From assembly GCF_005503445.1 (NCBI RefSeq), contig NZ_SCOH01000016.1, positions 1 to 64,000 on the forward strand: a stretch of DNA of 64,000 bases, written 5' to 3'. Positions 1-10,279 of the stretch are shown here, piece after piece (within the stretch, counting starts at the first letter, position 1; each line of letters opens with the position of its first letter). A program made the translations under genes and the position numbers. The notes beneath the pieces were generated by a model. That model saw only the letters and a program-made list of their open reading frames with translations. It ran no database searches and was not told where the DNA came from. This DNA is from Chitinivorax sp. B (GTDB lineage: Bacteria > Pseudomonadota > Gammaproteobacteria > Burkholderiales > SCOH01).

Positions 1-155
1 CATTTAAGGTTATGCCACAACGCTGGATTGTAGAGCGCAGTTTCGCTTGGTTGGAAAAACATCGGCGGCTGTGGAAGAACTGTGAGCGGCAGTTGAATAC
101 CAGCTTGCAGTTCATCCATCTCGCCTTCTTGGCTCTATTGCTCAAAAGACTTTGA
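1..155 (+). mobile_element. 3' end of IS5-family transposase gene (partial, cut by window edge)
   Basis: Reading from position 3, an open frame encodes the last 50 residues of an IS5-family DDE transposase, with the characteristic RWIVERSFAWLEKHRRLWKN motif containing the conserved glutamate of the catalytic triad. It ends in LLLKRL and a TGA at 153-155. The rest of the element lies outside the window, so intactness cannot be judged. The stop is immediately followed by an IS-end sequence. Identification rests on the very conserved C-terminal motif and is firm at family level; the IS name is not assigned. Confidence 0.88.
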
Positions 156-167
156 ACAGGCTCTTAT
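148..167 (+). repeat. Terminal inverted repeat (right end) of the IS5-family element
   Basis: The sequence GACTTTGAACAGGCTCTT directly overlaps and follows the transposase stop, where the right inverted repeat of IS5 elements normally sits (reverse strand AAGAGCCTGTTCAAAGTC). The partner repeat is outside the window. The same core, TTGAACAGG(C/T)TCT, recurs at one end of the two short repeats near 25.1 kb and 62.9 kb. Confidence 0.7.
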
Positions 168-710
168 AACGCAGGGAAGTATTCAGCCTCTTCGGCCACA
201 GATGGCAATATGATCACCCAGAAAGTGTCATTGGGTGAGCTGCCATTTGCGGCCGGCTTGCAAAGCATTTCGTCATTCTCCCGCCACTTCACGTTAATGG
301 GGGCTGGGCGTTTGGAAATCATGCTGCACTATGGCTATAAGGCAGGCAATAATCCGAAATCGATCTACGATCCGGCGTTCAATTTTTATTCCAGCCTGGA
401 AGTATCGGCCATTGCCCCTTCGTCGGATGGTTCTCAAACCCGTCGTTTCGATGCGTTTGAAATCGCTCGTCCAGGTGGCAATATTGGCAGTTTTGCCGAA
501 GGAACCGGCAGCATGTTCGTGTCCTTCGAGAACTTTGGCAATTCCGCCATGGATGTGATGTTGACGGATTTCTCCCGCGTCAATATCGCCAATGCCCAGT
601 GGGGACAGCCCGTACCTGAACCAGAAACCTACGCCATGATGTTGGCTGGCCTGGGGGTGGTGGGTTTTGCCATCCGCAAGCGTCGCCGTGCGATGGCGGA
701 TATTGGTTGA
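156..710 (+). pseudogene. 5'-truncated PEP-CTERM sorting-domain protein
   Basis: The frame is open from the IS end to 710 and in phase with the transposase stop, so the gene's original start and signal peptide have been removed by the IS insertion. The C-terminus has the full PEP-CTERM tripartite signal: VPEPETYAMMLAG, a hydrophobic stretch and an RKRRR basic tail, which marks export and exosortase-dependent sorting. The first internal ATG is at 210, but a protein starting there would have no signal peptide. The upstream residues after the IS are soluble in character (Ser/Ala/Asn-rich), as expected for the middle of such a protein. The functional domain is not recognised. I treat it as a disrupted gene. 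Confidence 0.75.
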
Positions 711-743
711 TGTATTAGGACTGTGTTGATGTGGTGGGTTTTA

Positions 744-778
744 CGGGTCGCCTGACTGATGGCAGGCGGCCCGTTTTT
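744..778. terminator. Hairpin terminator between convergent genes
   Basis: An 11-bp stem (744-754 with 763-773, one G-U pair) encloses an 8-nt loop and is followed on the plus strand by TTTTT. It sits between the plus-strand PEP-CTERM remnant and the minus-strand acnA and could end transcription of either. Confidence 0.8.
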
Positions 779-780
779 GC

Positions 781-3480
781 TTAGGCGCTCAGTAATTCAC
801 GCAGCACATACGGCAGAATGCCGCCGTGTTTATAGTAATCCACCTCGATTGGCGTATCGATGCGGCACAGTACCGGAATGGATTGCTTGCTGCCATCGGC
901 GCGAGTGATCACCAGAGTCAAGTCCTGCTGTGGTTTCAAATCAGCAGTGACACCGATCACGTCGAAGGTTTCACCGCCGGTCAGGCCAAGCGATTCGACG
1001 CTGTCCGTGCCTTTGAACTGCAACGGCAGTACGCCCATGCCAACCAGGTTGGATCGGTGAATGCGTTCAAAGCTTTTTGCACACACGGCCTTGATTCCCA
1101 ACAGTTGTGTGCCCTTGGCGGCCCAGTCACGGCTGGAGCCGGTGCCATATTCCTCCCCGGCAAAGACAACCGTAGGAACACCGCGTTGCTGATAGGCTTG
1201 TGCCGCTTCGTATACCGTCGTCTGTTGCCCGTCCAGCACCGTGAAACCGCCTTCCACACGGCTTCCGTCTTCCTTTGGTGGTAGCATCAGGTTCTTCACG
1301 CGAACGTTGGCAAATGTACCGCGCACCATCACGTCATGGTTGCCGCGGCGCGAGCCGTAGCTATTGAAATTGAGCGGCGTCACACCTTGTTCCTGCAGCC
1401 ATTTGCCGGCTGGCGTGACTGGCTTGAAGCTACCCGCCGGGCTGATATGATCGGTGGTGACCGAATCGCCTAGAATCAACAAGGGTTTGGCGCCCACAAT
1501 ATTACCAATGCTGCCGGGCTGCATTCCAAACTGATCAAAGAATGGTGGTCTGGCAATATAGGTGGAGGCTGGCCAGGAATAGACCTGCCCGGTGGGGGCG
1601 GGGATCGCATTCCATAGATCATGATCCTTGGTGAAATCGCCATAAAGTGCCCGGAACACGGACGGGTTCATGGCGTAATGCATCAGCTTGTGGATCTCAT
1701 CGCTACTTGGCCAGATGTCGCGCAAGTAGACGGGTTGGCCTTCCTTGCTGGTACCCAAGGGTTCCTGATCCAGATTGATGTTCACGCGCCCGGCAATGGC
1801 AAACGCGACCACCAGTGGCGGGCTGGCCAGGAAGTTGGCGCGTAGGTTGGGGTGGATGCGTGCTTCGAAGTTGCGGTTGCCAGACAGCACGGCAGCACAG
1901 ACCAGGTCATGACCGGTGATGGCTTCATTGATTTCAGGTAGCAAGTCGCCCGCATTGCCGATACAGGTGGTACAGCCATAGGCGGCAATGTTGAAACCAA
2001 GTTGGTCCAGATAGGGTTGCAGGCCGGTTTCCTTCAGGTATTCGGTCACCACGCGAGAACCAGGGCCAAAGCTGGTCTTGATGCGTGGATTGACCGTCAG
2101 GCCTTTTTCAACGGCTTTCTTTGCCAATAACCCGGCGGCCAATAACACACCAGGGTTAGAGGTATTGGTGCAACTGGTGATGGCTGCAATCAGCACATCG
2201 CCACTGGCAACGTCGATGCCTTCCTTTTTGGTGGCATGTCGTTCACCAAGCTTGTTGGCTGGTTGATTGAAACCATTTTCCGCCACTGGTTTGCTGAACA
2301 GGGTGTTGAAACTGTCTTTCATTGCTGGCAGCGGAATGCGGTCCTGCGGGCGCTTGGGGCCGGCCAGTGAAGGCACAATGGTGGACAGATCAAGCTGCAG
2401 TGTCTTGCTGTACTGGATATCACCTGCTTTGGGCATGCCAAACAGGCCCTGGGCTTTGAAGTAGGCCTCAAATGTCGCGATTTCCTGCTCCTGTCGGCCA
2501 GTACCACGCAGATAGTCGATGGTTTTTTCATCGACTGGGAAAAAGCCCATGGTGGCGCCATATTCCGGGGCCATATTACCGATGGTGGCGCGGTCGACCA
2601 CGGTCAGACTGGCAGCACCTTCGCCAAAGAATTCGACAAACTTGCCTACTACTTTTTCACGACGCAACAGCTCAGTGACAGTCAGGACCAGATCAGTCGC
2701 CGTGATGCCTTCATTCAACTTGCCTTTCAGTTCTACGCCAACCACATCCGGTGTCAGGAAATATACCGGCTGCCCGAGCATGCCGGCTTCGGCTTCGATG
2801 CCACCCACGCCCCAGCCAACCACGCCCACCCCGTTGATCATAGTGGTATGGCTATCTGTGCCGACCAAGGTATCCGGGAATGCCACGCCATCGCGAATCT
2901 GCACGCCCCGGAACAGATATTCCAGATTCACCTGATGCACGATGCCAATGCCAGGTGGTACGATCTTGAATGTATCAAACGCCTGCATGCCCCATTTCAT
3001 GAACTGATAGCGCTCGGCATTGCGTTGGAACTCCAGTTCCATGTTCAGGCGCAGGGCTTGCGGGCTGCCTTGATGATCGATCATCACGGAATGGTCGACC
3101 ACCAGATCCACCGGGACTAGCGGCTCAATGACTTTGGGGTTCTTGCCCATGCTGTGTGCCACGTTTCGCATGGCGGCCAGATCGGCCAATAAAGGAACGC
3201 CTGTGAAATCCTGTAGGACCACGCGCGCTACCACAAACGGAATTTCATCCACTCGCTCGACAGTGGGCTGCCAGTTGGCCAACTGCCGTATATGGGCTTC
3301 GGTCACTTTTTTGCCATCGCAGTTACGCAGTACGGATTCGAGCACCAGACGAATCGATACTGGCAGCTTCGAGACTGGGCCGATACCGGCGGCTTCGAGT
3401 GCGGGTAGCGAATAATAAGCGAGGGGGGGGGCTGCGGGAATCGTCAGGATCTGACGGGTATTGAAAAGGTTGTGGCGCAT
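781..3480 (-). CDS. acnA: Aconitate hydratase A
   Basis: Interconverts citrate and isocitrate via cis-aconitate using a [4Fe-4S] cluster. The protein is 899 aa from the chosen start, close to E. coli AcnA. The cluster cysteines are visible as SCTNTSNPG and, 66 and 69 residues later, [10 protein letters not shown]; the swivel domain carries [15 protein letters not shown] and [16 protein letters not shown]. An upstream in-frame extension to 3600 exists, but the ATG at 3480 has a GGAG Shine-Dalgarno 6 nt ahead and matches the family N-terminus ([12 protein letters not shown]), so I use it. The LysR gene upstream runs the same way but is separated by 218 bp, so acnA probably has its own promoter. 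In other bacteria AcnA is the more stable, stress-associated aconitase; that role is inferred here. Confidence 0.96.
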   Translation of the reverse strand: MRHNLFNTRQILTIPAAPPLAYYSLPALEAAGIGPVSKLPVSIRLVLESVLRNCDGKKVTEAHIRQLANWQPTVERVDEIPFVVARVVLQDFTGVPLLADLAAMRNVAHSMGKNPKVIEPLVPVDLVVDHSVMIDHQGSPQALRLNMELEFQRNAERYQFMKWGMQAFDTFKIVPPGIGIVHQVNLEYLFRGVQIRDGVAFPDTLVGTDSHTTMINGVGVVGWGVGGIEAEAGMLGQPVYFLTPDVVGVELKGKLNEGITATDLVLTVTELLRREKVVGKFVEFFGEGAASLTVVDRATIGNMAPEYGATMGFFPVDEKTIDYLRGTGRQEQEIATFEAYFKAQGLFGMPKAGDIQYSKTLQLDLSTIVPSLAGPKRPQDRIPLPAMKDSFNTLFSKPVAENGFNQPANKLGERHATKKEGIDVASGDVLIAAITSCTNTSNPGVLLAAGLLAKKAVEKGLTVNPRIKTSFGPGSRVVTEYLKETGLQPYLDQLGFNIAAYGCTTCIGNAGDLLPEINEAITGHDLVCAAVLSGNRNFEARIHPNLRANFLASPPLVVAFAIAGRVNINLDQEPLGTSKEGQPVYLRDIWPSSDEIHKLMHYAMNPSVFRALYGDFTKDHDLWNAIPAPTGQVYSWPASTYIARPPFFDQFGMQPGSIGNIVGAKPLLILGDSVTTDHISPAGSFKPVTPAGKWLQEQGVTPLNFNSYGSRRGNHDVMVRGTFANVRVKNLMLPPKEDGSRVEGGFTVLDGQQTTVYEAAQAYQQRGVPTVVFAGEEYGTGSSRDWAAKGTQLLGIKAVCAKSFERIHRSNLVGMGVLPLQFKGTDSVESLGLTGGETFDVIGVTADLKPQQDLTLVITRADGSKQSIPVLCRIDTPIEVDYYKHGGILPYVLRELLSA

Positions 3481-3698
3481 GATGACTCCGGAAAGGTGGA
3501 CGGGAGATAACCGGCCTGCTCGATGACCCTGTCTGCATGGCAGATCAAACTCAGTCGGGTGGCCCAACCGTGTGGATAGCTGGGTATGGGGATTGTTCAA
3601 GGAATTTCAAGCGCGGATTTTGCGCCATGCCCCATTATAGGTTGCCTTCAGTTTGCGTGTGGTGGCTAGTCAGGGCTATAAAATCAATAGCTTGGTGT

Positions 3699-4580
3699 TT
3701 ATTTGGCACTGTTCTCCAGCCATTGGCAAAACGCCTCGATGGCTGGGTCGTTCATCATTGCTCGCGGCACCACCCAGCAATAGCCTCGGACTGGTACACG
3801 TGGGGTGGGAAGTGGGGCGATCAGTCCGCCAGTGGCGATTTCCGATTGCATCATCGGCAATGGCCCCAATACCACGCCGAGGCCATCCATGGCGGCTTGC
3901 AGGGCTAGGTAGAAATGATCAAAGTGTTGGGTACGGGCAGGTTTCAGATCCGGTACCCCTGCCAAGGTCAGCCAGCGTTGCCAGGCGGTGGGGCGGGTGT
4001 CAGCTTGCAATAGCGTGTGTCGGGCAAGATCGGCCGGGATAGTCACTGGCAGCCGCGCCAGCAAGGTTGGGCTGCACAAGGGCAGTTCCCATTCTTCAAG
4101 AAACGGTTTGGCGATATAGCCTGGCCAGTCGCCGGGCCAACGTCGCAGGGCAATGTCGAATGGGCTTTCCAGTCGACCCACGTCGCGATCGGAGGTCATC
4201 AGTCGCAGTTCGATATCTGGAAACTGCTGCTGAAACTGCGGCAACTGTGGTAGCAACCAGTGCATGGCCAACGTTGGAGTGGAATTGATCACCAGCCGGC
4301 GTTGCACATTGGGTTGCATCAGTTGCGCGGTGGCGTTGGCGATGATGTCCAAGCCATCCTGCACCTGTACCAGATAGCGCCAGCCGACATCGGTGAGTTT
4401 GACGCGGCGACCGGTGCGTTCGAACAGCTTGACGCCAAGCCAGTCTTCCAGCTGCTTGATCTGTTTGCTCACAGCACCATGTGTGACGAACAGCTCGTTC
4501 GCTGCTGCGGAAAAACTGCCTAACCTAGCTGCTACCTCGAAAGTTCGCAGCGCGTTGAGGGGAGGGATATGATTGTTCAT
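3699..4580 (-). CDS. LysR-family transcriptional regulator, GcvA-like
   Basis: This 293-aa LysR regulator has a winged helix-turn-helix at about residues 8-65 (LNALRTFEVAARLGSFSAAA, then VTHGAVSKQIKQLED) and a periplasmic-binding-like effector domain from about residue 90. The N-terminal pattern is that of the GcvA/AmpR branch. It is divergent from acnB across about 154 bp and lies upstream of acnA, so it is well placed to control one or both aconitase genes. LysR proteins often repress themselves and activate a divergent target, but no effector can be read from the sequence. Confidence 0.9.
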   Translation of the reverse strand: MNNHIPPLNALRTFEVAARLGSFSAAANELFVTHGAVSKQIKQLEDWLGVKLFERTGRRVKLTDVGWRYLVQVQDGLDIIANATAQLMQPNVQRRLVINSTPTLAMHWLLPQLPQFQQQFPDIELRLMTSDRDVGRLESPFDIALRRWPGDWPGYIAKPFLEEWELPLCSPTLLARLPVTIPADLARHTLLQADTRPTAWQRWLTLAGVPDLKPARTQHFDHFYLALQAAMDGLGVVLGPLPMMQSEIATGGLIAPLPTPRVPVRGYCWVVPRAMMNDPAIEAFCQWLENSAK

Positions 4581-4734
4581 CCTGTGATTTTAACTCACAA
4601 GGGATGTGGCAATTACTCGTTTGTGTATCTAAGCGTATGGGCGTAATCTACACGCCGATTAAAAGGCTTTGCTGCACTGCATTCGCACGTAGGCAAGCCA
4701 ATGCCGATCAACCATCAAATTGAAGGTCAACATC

Positions 4735-7323
4735 ATGCTTGAAGCTTATCGCCAACATGTTGCCGAGCGTGCGGCGCTTGGGATTCCCGCCCTGCCGCTG
4801 AATGCGCAGCAAACTGCCGATCTGGTCGAACTGCTGAAGAACCCGCCGGCTGGCGAGGCGGAATTCCTGGTCGATCTGATCACTAACCGTGTACCGCCGG
4901 GTGTGGATGATGCTGCCAAGGTCAAGGCTTCTTACCTGGCCGCCGTAGCATTCGGTACTGAAGCTTGCCCGCTGATCAGCCGTGAAAAAGCAACTGAACT
5001 GTTGGGCACGATGCTGGGTGGCTACAACGTCAAGCCGTTGATCGAGCTGCTGGCAGATGCTGCTGTAGGCGCCATCGCTGCAGAAGGTCTGAAAAAGACC
5101 CTGTTGATGTTTGATTACTTCCACGATGTGAAGGAACTGGCCGACAAGGGCAATGCACACGCCAAGGCAGTGATCCAATCGTGGGCAGATGCTGAATGGT
5201 TCACCAACCGTCCGGAACTGGCCAAGAAAATCACCCTGACCGTGTTCAAGGTGACTGGCGAGACCAACACCGATGACCTGTCCCCAGCGCCGGATGCGTG
5301 GTCCCGCCCTGACATTCCGCTGCATGCATTGGCGATGTTGAAAAACCCGCGCCCTGGTATTGAGGCTGATGAAGCAGGTAAAATCGGCCCGATCAAGCAA
5401 TTGGCTGCACTGCAAGCCAAAGGCCATCAGATTGCTTACGTTGGTGACGTAGTCGGTACCGGTTCTTCCCGTAAGTCGGCAACCAACTCGGTGTTGTGGT
5501 TCACTGGTGACGACATTCCGTTCGTACCCAACAAGCGCTTTGGCGGTTTCTGCTTCGGCACCAAGATCGCGCCGATTTTCTTCAACACCATGGAAGATGC
5601 TGGTGCACTGCCTGTTGAAGTGGATGCGGGCAAAATGGATATGGGCGATGTGATCGACTTCTACCCATACGAAGGTAAGGTTGAGAAGAACGGTGAAGTG
5701 ATTGCCCAATTCGCACTGAAGTCTGATGTGTTGTTGGATGAAGTCCGTGCTGGTGGTCGTATTCCGCTGATCATCGGTCGTGGCCTGACTGCCAAGGCGC
5801 GTGAAGCACTGGGTCTGCCGGCTTCCACCGTATTCCGTCTGCCGCACGATCCTGCAGATTCCGGCAAGGGCTTCTCGCTGGCACAAAAGATGGTTGGTCG
5901 CGCCTGTGGTCTGCCAGAAGGCAAGGGCGTGCGCCCTGGTACTTACTGCGAGCCGAAGATGACGACCGTGGGTTCGCAAGATACCACTGGGCCGATGACC
6001 CGCGACGAGCTGAAGGATCTGGCTTGCCTGGGTTTCTCGGCTGATCTGGTCATGCAATCTTTCTGCCACACTGCAGCGTATCCGAAGCCTGTTGATGTGA
6101 AGATGCACCATGAACTGCCAAACTTCATCTCCAGCCGTGGCGGCGTTGCGTTGCGTCCGGGTGATGGTGTGATCCACAGCTGGTTGAACCGCCTGTTGAT
6201 GCCGGATACCGTGGGTACCGGTGGCGATTCGCACACCCGCTTCCCGATCGGTATTTCCTTCCCGGCTGGTTCTGGTTTGGTGGCGTTTGCTGCTGCTACC
6301 GGAGTTATGCCGCTGGATATGCCGGAATCCGTACTGGTCCGTTTCAAGGGTGAAATGCAGCCTGGCGTGACCCTGCGCGATCTGGTCAATGCGATTCCGC
6401 TGTATGCGATCAAGGCGGGTCTGTTGACTGTTGAGAAGAAGGGTAAGAAGAACATCTTCTCCGGCCGCATCCTGGAAATTGAAGGTTTGCCAAAGCTGAA
6501 GGTTGAGCAGGCATTCGAGCTGTCCGACGCATCTGCAGAGCGCTCCGCAGCCGGTTGTACTGTGCATTTGGATGAAGAACCGATCATCGAATACATGAAG
6601 TCCAACATCACCCTGATGAAGTGGATGATTGCGAATGGTTACGCTGACGCACGCACCCTGGAGCGCCGCATCAAATCGATGGAAGCCTGGATTGCCAAGC
6701 CGGAACTGCTGCAGCCGGATGCCGATGCAGATTACGCTGCAGTGATCGAGATCAATCTGGCTGACATCAAGGAGCCGATCGTTGCTTGCCCGAACGATCC
6801 AGATGATGTGAAGACGTTGTCTGAGGTTGCTGGCGACAAGATCGATGAAGTGTTCATCGGTTCGTGCATGACCAACATCGGCCACTTCCGTGCAGCTTCC
6901 AAGCTGTTGGAAGGCAAGAGCGACATCCCGGTTCGCCTGTGGGTTGCGCCACCGACCAAGATGGACGCGCAACAGCTGACTGAAGAAGGTCACTACGGCG
7001 TGCTGGGCCGCACAGGTGCACGGATGGAAATGCCAGGTTGTTCGCTGTGTATGGGTAACCAAGCACAAATCCGCAAGGGCTCCACCGCGTTCTCCACTTC
7101 CACCCGTAACTTCCCGAACCGTCTGGGCCTGGATACCCGGGTGTACCTGGGCTCCGCCGAATTGGCGTCGGTCTGCTCCATGCTGGGCAAAATCCCGACC
7201 TATGAGGAATACATGGCCAACATCGGTGTGATCAACAAGAATGCCGATCAGGTTTACCGTTACATGAACTTCAACGAGATCAAAGAGTATCAAGATGTCG
7301 CTGATACCGTTGCAGTGAAGTAA
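4735..7323 (+). CDS. acnB: Aconitate hydratase B / 2-methylisocitrate dehydratase
   Basis: The main TCA-cycle aconitase of proteobacteria, also able to act on 2-methylaconitate in some species. The 862-aa protein matches the AcnB architecture: N-terminal HEAT-like domain, swivel domain near the N-terminus ([16 protein letters not shown]), then the catalytic domains with cluster ligands in [13 protein letters not shown] and [10 protein letters not shown]. The ATG at 4735 gives the canonical start [14 protein letters not shown] and has GAAGG upstream; a TTG at 4720 is also in frame but overlaps that ribosome-binding site. Codon use is strongly biased, as in a highly expressed gene, which leaves a very long antisense frame open (see rejected items). 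A strong terminator follows. Confidence 0.97.
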   Translation: MLEAYRQHVAERAALGIPALPLNAQQTADLVELLKNPPAGEAEFLVDLITNRVPPGVDDAAKVKASYLAAVAFGTEACPLISREKATELLGTMLGGYNVKPLIELLADAAVGAIAAEGLKKTLLMFDYFHDVKELADKGNAHAKAVIQSWADAEWFTNRPELAKKITLTVFKVTGETNTDDLSPAPDAWSRPDIPLHALAMLKNPRPGIEADEAGKIGPIKQLAALQAKGHQIAYVGDVVGTGSSRKSATNSVLWFTGDDIPFVPNKRFGGFCFGTKIAPIFFNTMEDAGALPVEVDAGKMDMGDVIDFYPYEGKVEKNGEVIAQFALKSDVLLDEVRAGGRIPLIIGRGLTAKAREALGLPASTVFRLPHDPADSGKGFSLAQKMVGRACGLPEGKGVRPGTYCEPKMTTVGSQDTTGPMTRDELKDLACLGFSADLVMQSFCHTAAYPKPVDVKMHHELPNFISSRGGVALRPGDGVIHSWLNRLLMPDTVGTGGDSHTRFPIGISFPAGSGLVAFAAATGVMPLDMPESVLVRFKGEMQPGVTLRDLVNAIPLYAIKAGLLTVEKKGKKNIFSGRILEIEGLPKLKVEQAFELSDASAERSAAGCTVHLDEEPIIEYMKSNITLMKWMIANGYADARTLERRIKSMEAWIAKPELLQPDADADYAAVIEINLADIKEPIVACPNDPDDVKTLSEVAGDKIDEVFIGSCMTNIGHFRAASKLLEGKSDIPVRLWVAPPTKMDAQQLTEEGHYGVLGRTGARMEMPGCSLCMGNQAQIRKGSTAFSTSTRNFPNRLGLDTRVYLGSAELASVCSMLGKIPTYEEYMANIGVINKNADQVYRYMNFNEIKEYQDVADTVAVK

Positions 7324-7350
7324 CACGCTACTGGCCATTGGCAAATGAAG

Positions 7351-7379
7351 CGGCCCGCATAAGCGGGTCGTTTTGTTTT
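7351..7379 (+). terminator. Rho-independent terminator of acnB
   Basis: An 8-bp GC-rich stem (CGGCCCGC, 7351-7358, with GCGGGTCG, 7363-7370) and a 4-nt loop are followed by TTTTGTTTT, 28 nt after the acnB stop. Confidence 0.9.
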
Positions 7380-7698
7380 GATTGCTGTGATCATTGACTA
7401 TCGGTGGTGATATGCGTGAAGGCCGTCACCGAATTTTATAGTTGAATGCCTTCAAACGAATGTTGAATGGCTGTGATGAGGGATGATTTGCTGGGTGAAT
7501 AGCAGGAACGAGTCCATGGCAAACGGTTGCTGTGGGTTGCAATGCTGACATTGGCAGTTTGCTGAGCCAGCGTAGCGCAGTAGGAAAATGGTCCACTTTT
7601 CAAATAGTGCCTTAATCGGGTAAAGCCAGTCGGAAGGGTAAAGTTCAAGCATTGGGCTTTAGTTGGAAAAATTGACCAAGGTAATCAGTGAGGCAGGC
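7380..7698. other. Intergenic region between acnB and a LysR gene
   Basis: About 320 bp after the acnB terminator. Short open frames here have no family features or credible ribosome-binding sites. It presumably holds the promoter of the following LysR gene, but I see no convincing operator or conserved RNA. Confidence 0.5.
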
Positions 7699-8592
7699 GT
7701 GATCGAGAAGCTCGAAATCAATCATCTCAGAACCCTTGATGCTTTATATAAGTTTGGAAACATATCCCTGGCTGCGGAATATCTCAGTGTCTCTCAGCAG
7801 GCAATCAGCCTTCAACTCAAGAAAATAAGAGTGGTTTTGGGGGATCACCTGTTTGTTCGAACCGGGCATGGTATGGTACCAACGCCTTACGCTAAGCTGA
7901 TTGAACCCCATGTTCTCAAGGTGCTGATTCACCTCAATGAAATACCACTACCTGATTCCATTCTGCCTGGCAGGATGGAAAGGACATTGGTGATATCTGC
8001 AACCGACTATACACAAAAGGTCATTGTGGGAGAGTTGATCAAGGATCTGAGAGCATCTGCGCCAAAGGTGAAAGTCATTGTCACCAATATTGAAAGTGCC
8101 AATTTAATCAGGAAGATGCATCAAGGTGAAATTGACCTGACATTCACAGTGAGTGGATATGTGCCTGAGGGGTTGATTTCAGAGACCTTGTTTTTCGAGA
8201 GGTACCGCTGTGTTTCAGCGGATAAGGCTATCTTGTCTGGCGATTGTCTGTCGCTGGCGGAGCTTGTGAAACATGACTTTGTCGTCACATCACCAGGCAT
8301 CGCCAGCTTTAAGGGGTCGGCAGACACCTGGTTTGAACAGCAGGGGTTTCATCGGAATGTGGTGCTCTCGGTACCCTCATTTTTTATGGCACAAGCATAC
8401 TTGAAACAGTCAGATCTGGTGGGATTTCTTCCGTCCCGTCTTTTGCCGTGTGACGGGTTGTTTGACATCCCACTGGAGAAGTACCCTCCGGGATATGAAG
8501 TCGTGGCGGCGTATCACCCCAGTGCCAAAAGCGATCCATTTCTGAAATGGTTGCTTGATAGAGTTGGTCAATGCTTTATTGGGTCAACATAG
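7699..8592 (+). CDS. LysR-family transcriptional regulator
   Basis: A LysR regulator with N-terminal winged helix (EINHLRTLDALYKFGNISLAAEYLSVSQQAIS) and a substrate-binding-like C-terminal domain. The NodD/SyrM-like branch is the nearest by eye. I choose the GTG at 7699, preceded by GAGG 5 nt upstream, giving 297 aa; a TTG at 7663 would add 12 residues but lacks a Shine-Dalgarno. The ridA-family gene lies about 100 bp downstream on the same strand and could be a target or co-transcribed. The function is not known. Confidence 0.85.
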   Translation: MIEKLEINHLRTLDALYKFGNISLAAEYLSVSQQAISLQLKKIRVVLGDHLFVRTGHGMVPTPYAKLIEPHVLKVLIHLNEIPLPDSILPGRMERTLVISATDYTQKVIVGELIKDLRASAPKVKVIVTNIESANLIRKMHQGEIDLTFTVSGYVPEGLISETLFFERYRCVSADKAILSGDCLSLAELVKHDFVVTSPGIASFKGSADTWFEQQGFHRNVVLSVPSFFMAQAYLKQSDLVGFLPSRLLPCDGLFDIPLEKYPPGYEVVAAYHPSAKSDPFLKWLLDRVGQCFIGST

Positions 8593-8688
8593 CAAGGCTT
8601 GTATCAGTAACAAGCTTGTATTGATGGATCAGGTCTACCTGTATCGGTACGCTGACCGAACGTTTCCATACCGATTTCAGAGGCACTC

Positions 8689-9102
8689 ATGAGTATCAAA
8701 CATATCAATCCAACCACACTTTATGATGGTGCGCCATTTGGCATGTCTCAGGCTACGATTGAAACAGACAGTGGGTTGGTGTTTGTTTCAGGGCAGGTCG
8801 ATTGGGACACCAATTATCAGGTCAAAAATGGCAGTATCGAAGTACAGGCAGAAGCCGCTGCAAAAAACCTGCTTGCCGTATTGGCTGCGGCAAACGCTTC
8901 TGCCGATCAGATACTGCAGTTGCGTGTCTATGTCAGGGGAGAACTGAGCGATCACATGGAAAAAGTTGTCCCGGTACTCGTCAAGTATTTGGGGGTATCG
9001 CGCCCTGCATTGACTGGGATTGGAGTTGCATCTTTGGCATCACCGGATACGTTAATTGAAATTGAAGCGGTGGCGAAAGTATCAAAACAGTCAGTTGCTT
9101 GA
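8689..9102 (+). CDS. RidA (YjgF/YER057c/UK114) family enamine/imine deaminase
   Basis: A 137-aa single-domain protein of the RidA superfamily, whose archetypes hydrolyse reactive 2-aminoacrylate and related imines made by PLP enzymes. The conserved substrate-binding arginine is at residue 105 (SRPAL) and the acidic IEIEA motif is near the C-terminus. The ATG at 8689 has AGAGG upstream. It is more distant from archetypal RidA than usual, so it may be one of the Rid paralogues whose substrate is a specific imine or that have lost activity. The preceding LysR gene suggests regulated expression. Confidence 0.88.
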   Translation: MSIKHINPTTLYDGAPFGMSQATIETDSGLVFVSGQVDWDTNYQVKNGSIEVQAEAAAKNLLAVLAAANASADQILQLRVYVRGELSDHMEKVVPVLVKYLGVSRPALTGIGVASLASPDTLIEIEAVAKVSKQSVA

Positions 9103-9229
9103 TACCCATCGACTATCTCAAAAGCCATACTCCATATGTTGCCGCACAATATGCCTGATTCCGTCGGTCGAGCCAGATAGCGGGTGAACTTAATTGGGCA
9201 GACGAACATGTCTTGCCCCGTACAGAAAC

Positions 9230-9252
9230 AGCCTGTCAGTCAGGCTTTTTTA
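9230..9252 (+). terminator. Rho-independent terminator after ridA-family gene
   Basis: A perfect 6-bp stem AGCCTG / CAGGCT with loop TCAGT is followed by TTTTTT. It lies 128 bp after the ridA stop and shortly before the 3' end of the convergent LysR gene. Confidence 0.75.
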
Positions 9253-9290
9253 GGGGCGTGGACAACGTCAGAGGGATTATGTCCGTGCTG

Positions 9291-10187
9291 TTATGGGTTT
9301 TTGATGTGATCAGCCAGGTAATCAATCAGCACGCGCACACTTGGAATCAGCCCCCGCCTGGACGGAAATACCGCATGCACGATACCGGTGGTGGGTGTCC
9401 AGTCGGGCAGAATATCGATCAGTTCGCCACTGGCCAGTTCGTCTTCCACTACCATACAGGGTAGTTGGACAACACCCACGCCGCGTAAAGTGGCCCGCTT
9501 CAAGGCAGTCATGTCATCGGTAACATAGCGGGGTTGATACAGAACCCGCGCCTTGGCGCCATCAGGGCCGTTCAATTGCCAGCAATGCTCACGATGCGTT
9601 CCCCAATCCAGGCTGGGCAAGGTATTCAGGTCAGCAGGGTGTTTGGGGGTGGAATATTTTTCAAGTAATGATGGGCTGGCCACCAGCCGTTGCGGGCTAT
9701 CAGCCAGATGGCGCATGACCAGATCGCTGTCTTCAAGTGGTGGAAAGCGAACCCGCAGCGCAATATCCAACCCTTCTGCCAACACGTCAACCGGCCGATT
9801 GATAGCCTCCAGTAGTACCGTCACTTTCGGATAATCCACCATGAACTGGCCGACCAGTTCACCAATCCGGTAATGCAACAACGTGGTTGGGCAGCTTAAC
9901 CGGATGACGCCTTGGGGCTCGGACTTGGTGCGCTCAATCACTTCTCTGGCGGATTCCACTTCAACCAGTACGGCCTGGCAACGGCTATAAAACGCCTGGC
10001 CGGTTTCCGTGACTGAAAAGTGCCGGGTGGAGCGATTCAGCAAACGTACATCCAGCCGCTCCTCCAGTAAGGCAATGCGCCGACTGAGCTTTGACTTGGG
10101 CATGTTCAAAGCCCGGCCTGCTGGTGCGAAGCCGCCATGCTCCACGACTTGCGCAAAATAAAACAGATCGTTCAGGTCATCCATCAT
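9291..10187 (-). CDS. LysR-family regulator divergent from pirin gene
   Basis: A 298-aa LysR regulator of the DmlR/CrgA-like branch: winged helix at residues 5-65 (DLNDLFYFAQVVEHGGFAPA) and an effector domain with the CPTTLLHYRIGELV strand typical of this group. It is transcribed divergently from a pirin gene and a ycaC-type hydrolase gene. This arrangement is common in proteobacteria and suggests it regulates them. Two adjacent methionines (10187 and 10184) could start it. Confidence 0.9.
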   Translation of the reverse strand: MMDDLNDLFYFAQVVEHGGFAPAGRALNMPKSKLSRRIALLEERLDVRLLNRSTRHFSVTETGQAFYSRCQAVLVEVESAREVIERTKSEPQGVIRLSCPTTLLHYRIGELVGQFMVDYPKVTVLLEAINRPVDVLAEGLDIALRVRFPPLEDSDLVMRHLADSPQRLVASPSLLEKYSTPKHPADLNTLPSLDWGTHREHCWQLNGPDGAKARVLYQPRYVTDDMTALKRATLRGVGVVQLPCMVVEDELASGELIDILPDWTPTTGIVHAVFPSRRGLIPSVRVLIDYLADHIKNP

Positions 10188-10279
10188 CGTTCACAAAATA
10201 GAACACTGAGGTCGATTTTACAGGTCTAGCGCGAACAGTGTTGCGAAATTAATATTTCTCCATCAACAGGAGGCACATC
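10188..10279. promoter_or_regulatory. Divergent LysR-pirin promoter region with inverted repeat
   Basis: The 92-bp gap holds an inverted pair AACACTG (10202-10208) and CAGTGTT (10236-10242) and an AT-rich core next to the pirin ribosome-binding site. A spaced dyad in a divergent LysR promoter is a plausible LysR binding site; this is inference from position and symmetry only. Confidence 0.4.

Noticed and set aside
4708-7344. An 878-residue open frame antisense to acnB
   Set aside because: It mirrors acnB codon for codon, has no recognisable domain and is explained by strong codon bias that removes stop codons from the opposite strand. acnB itself matches its family end to end.
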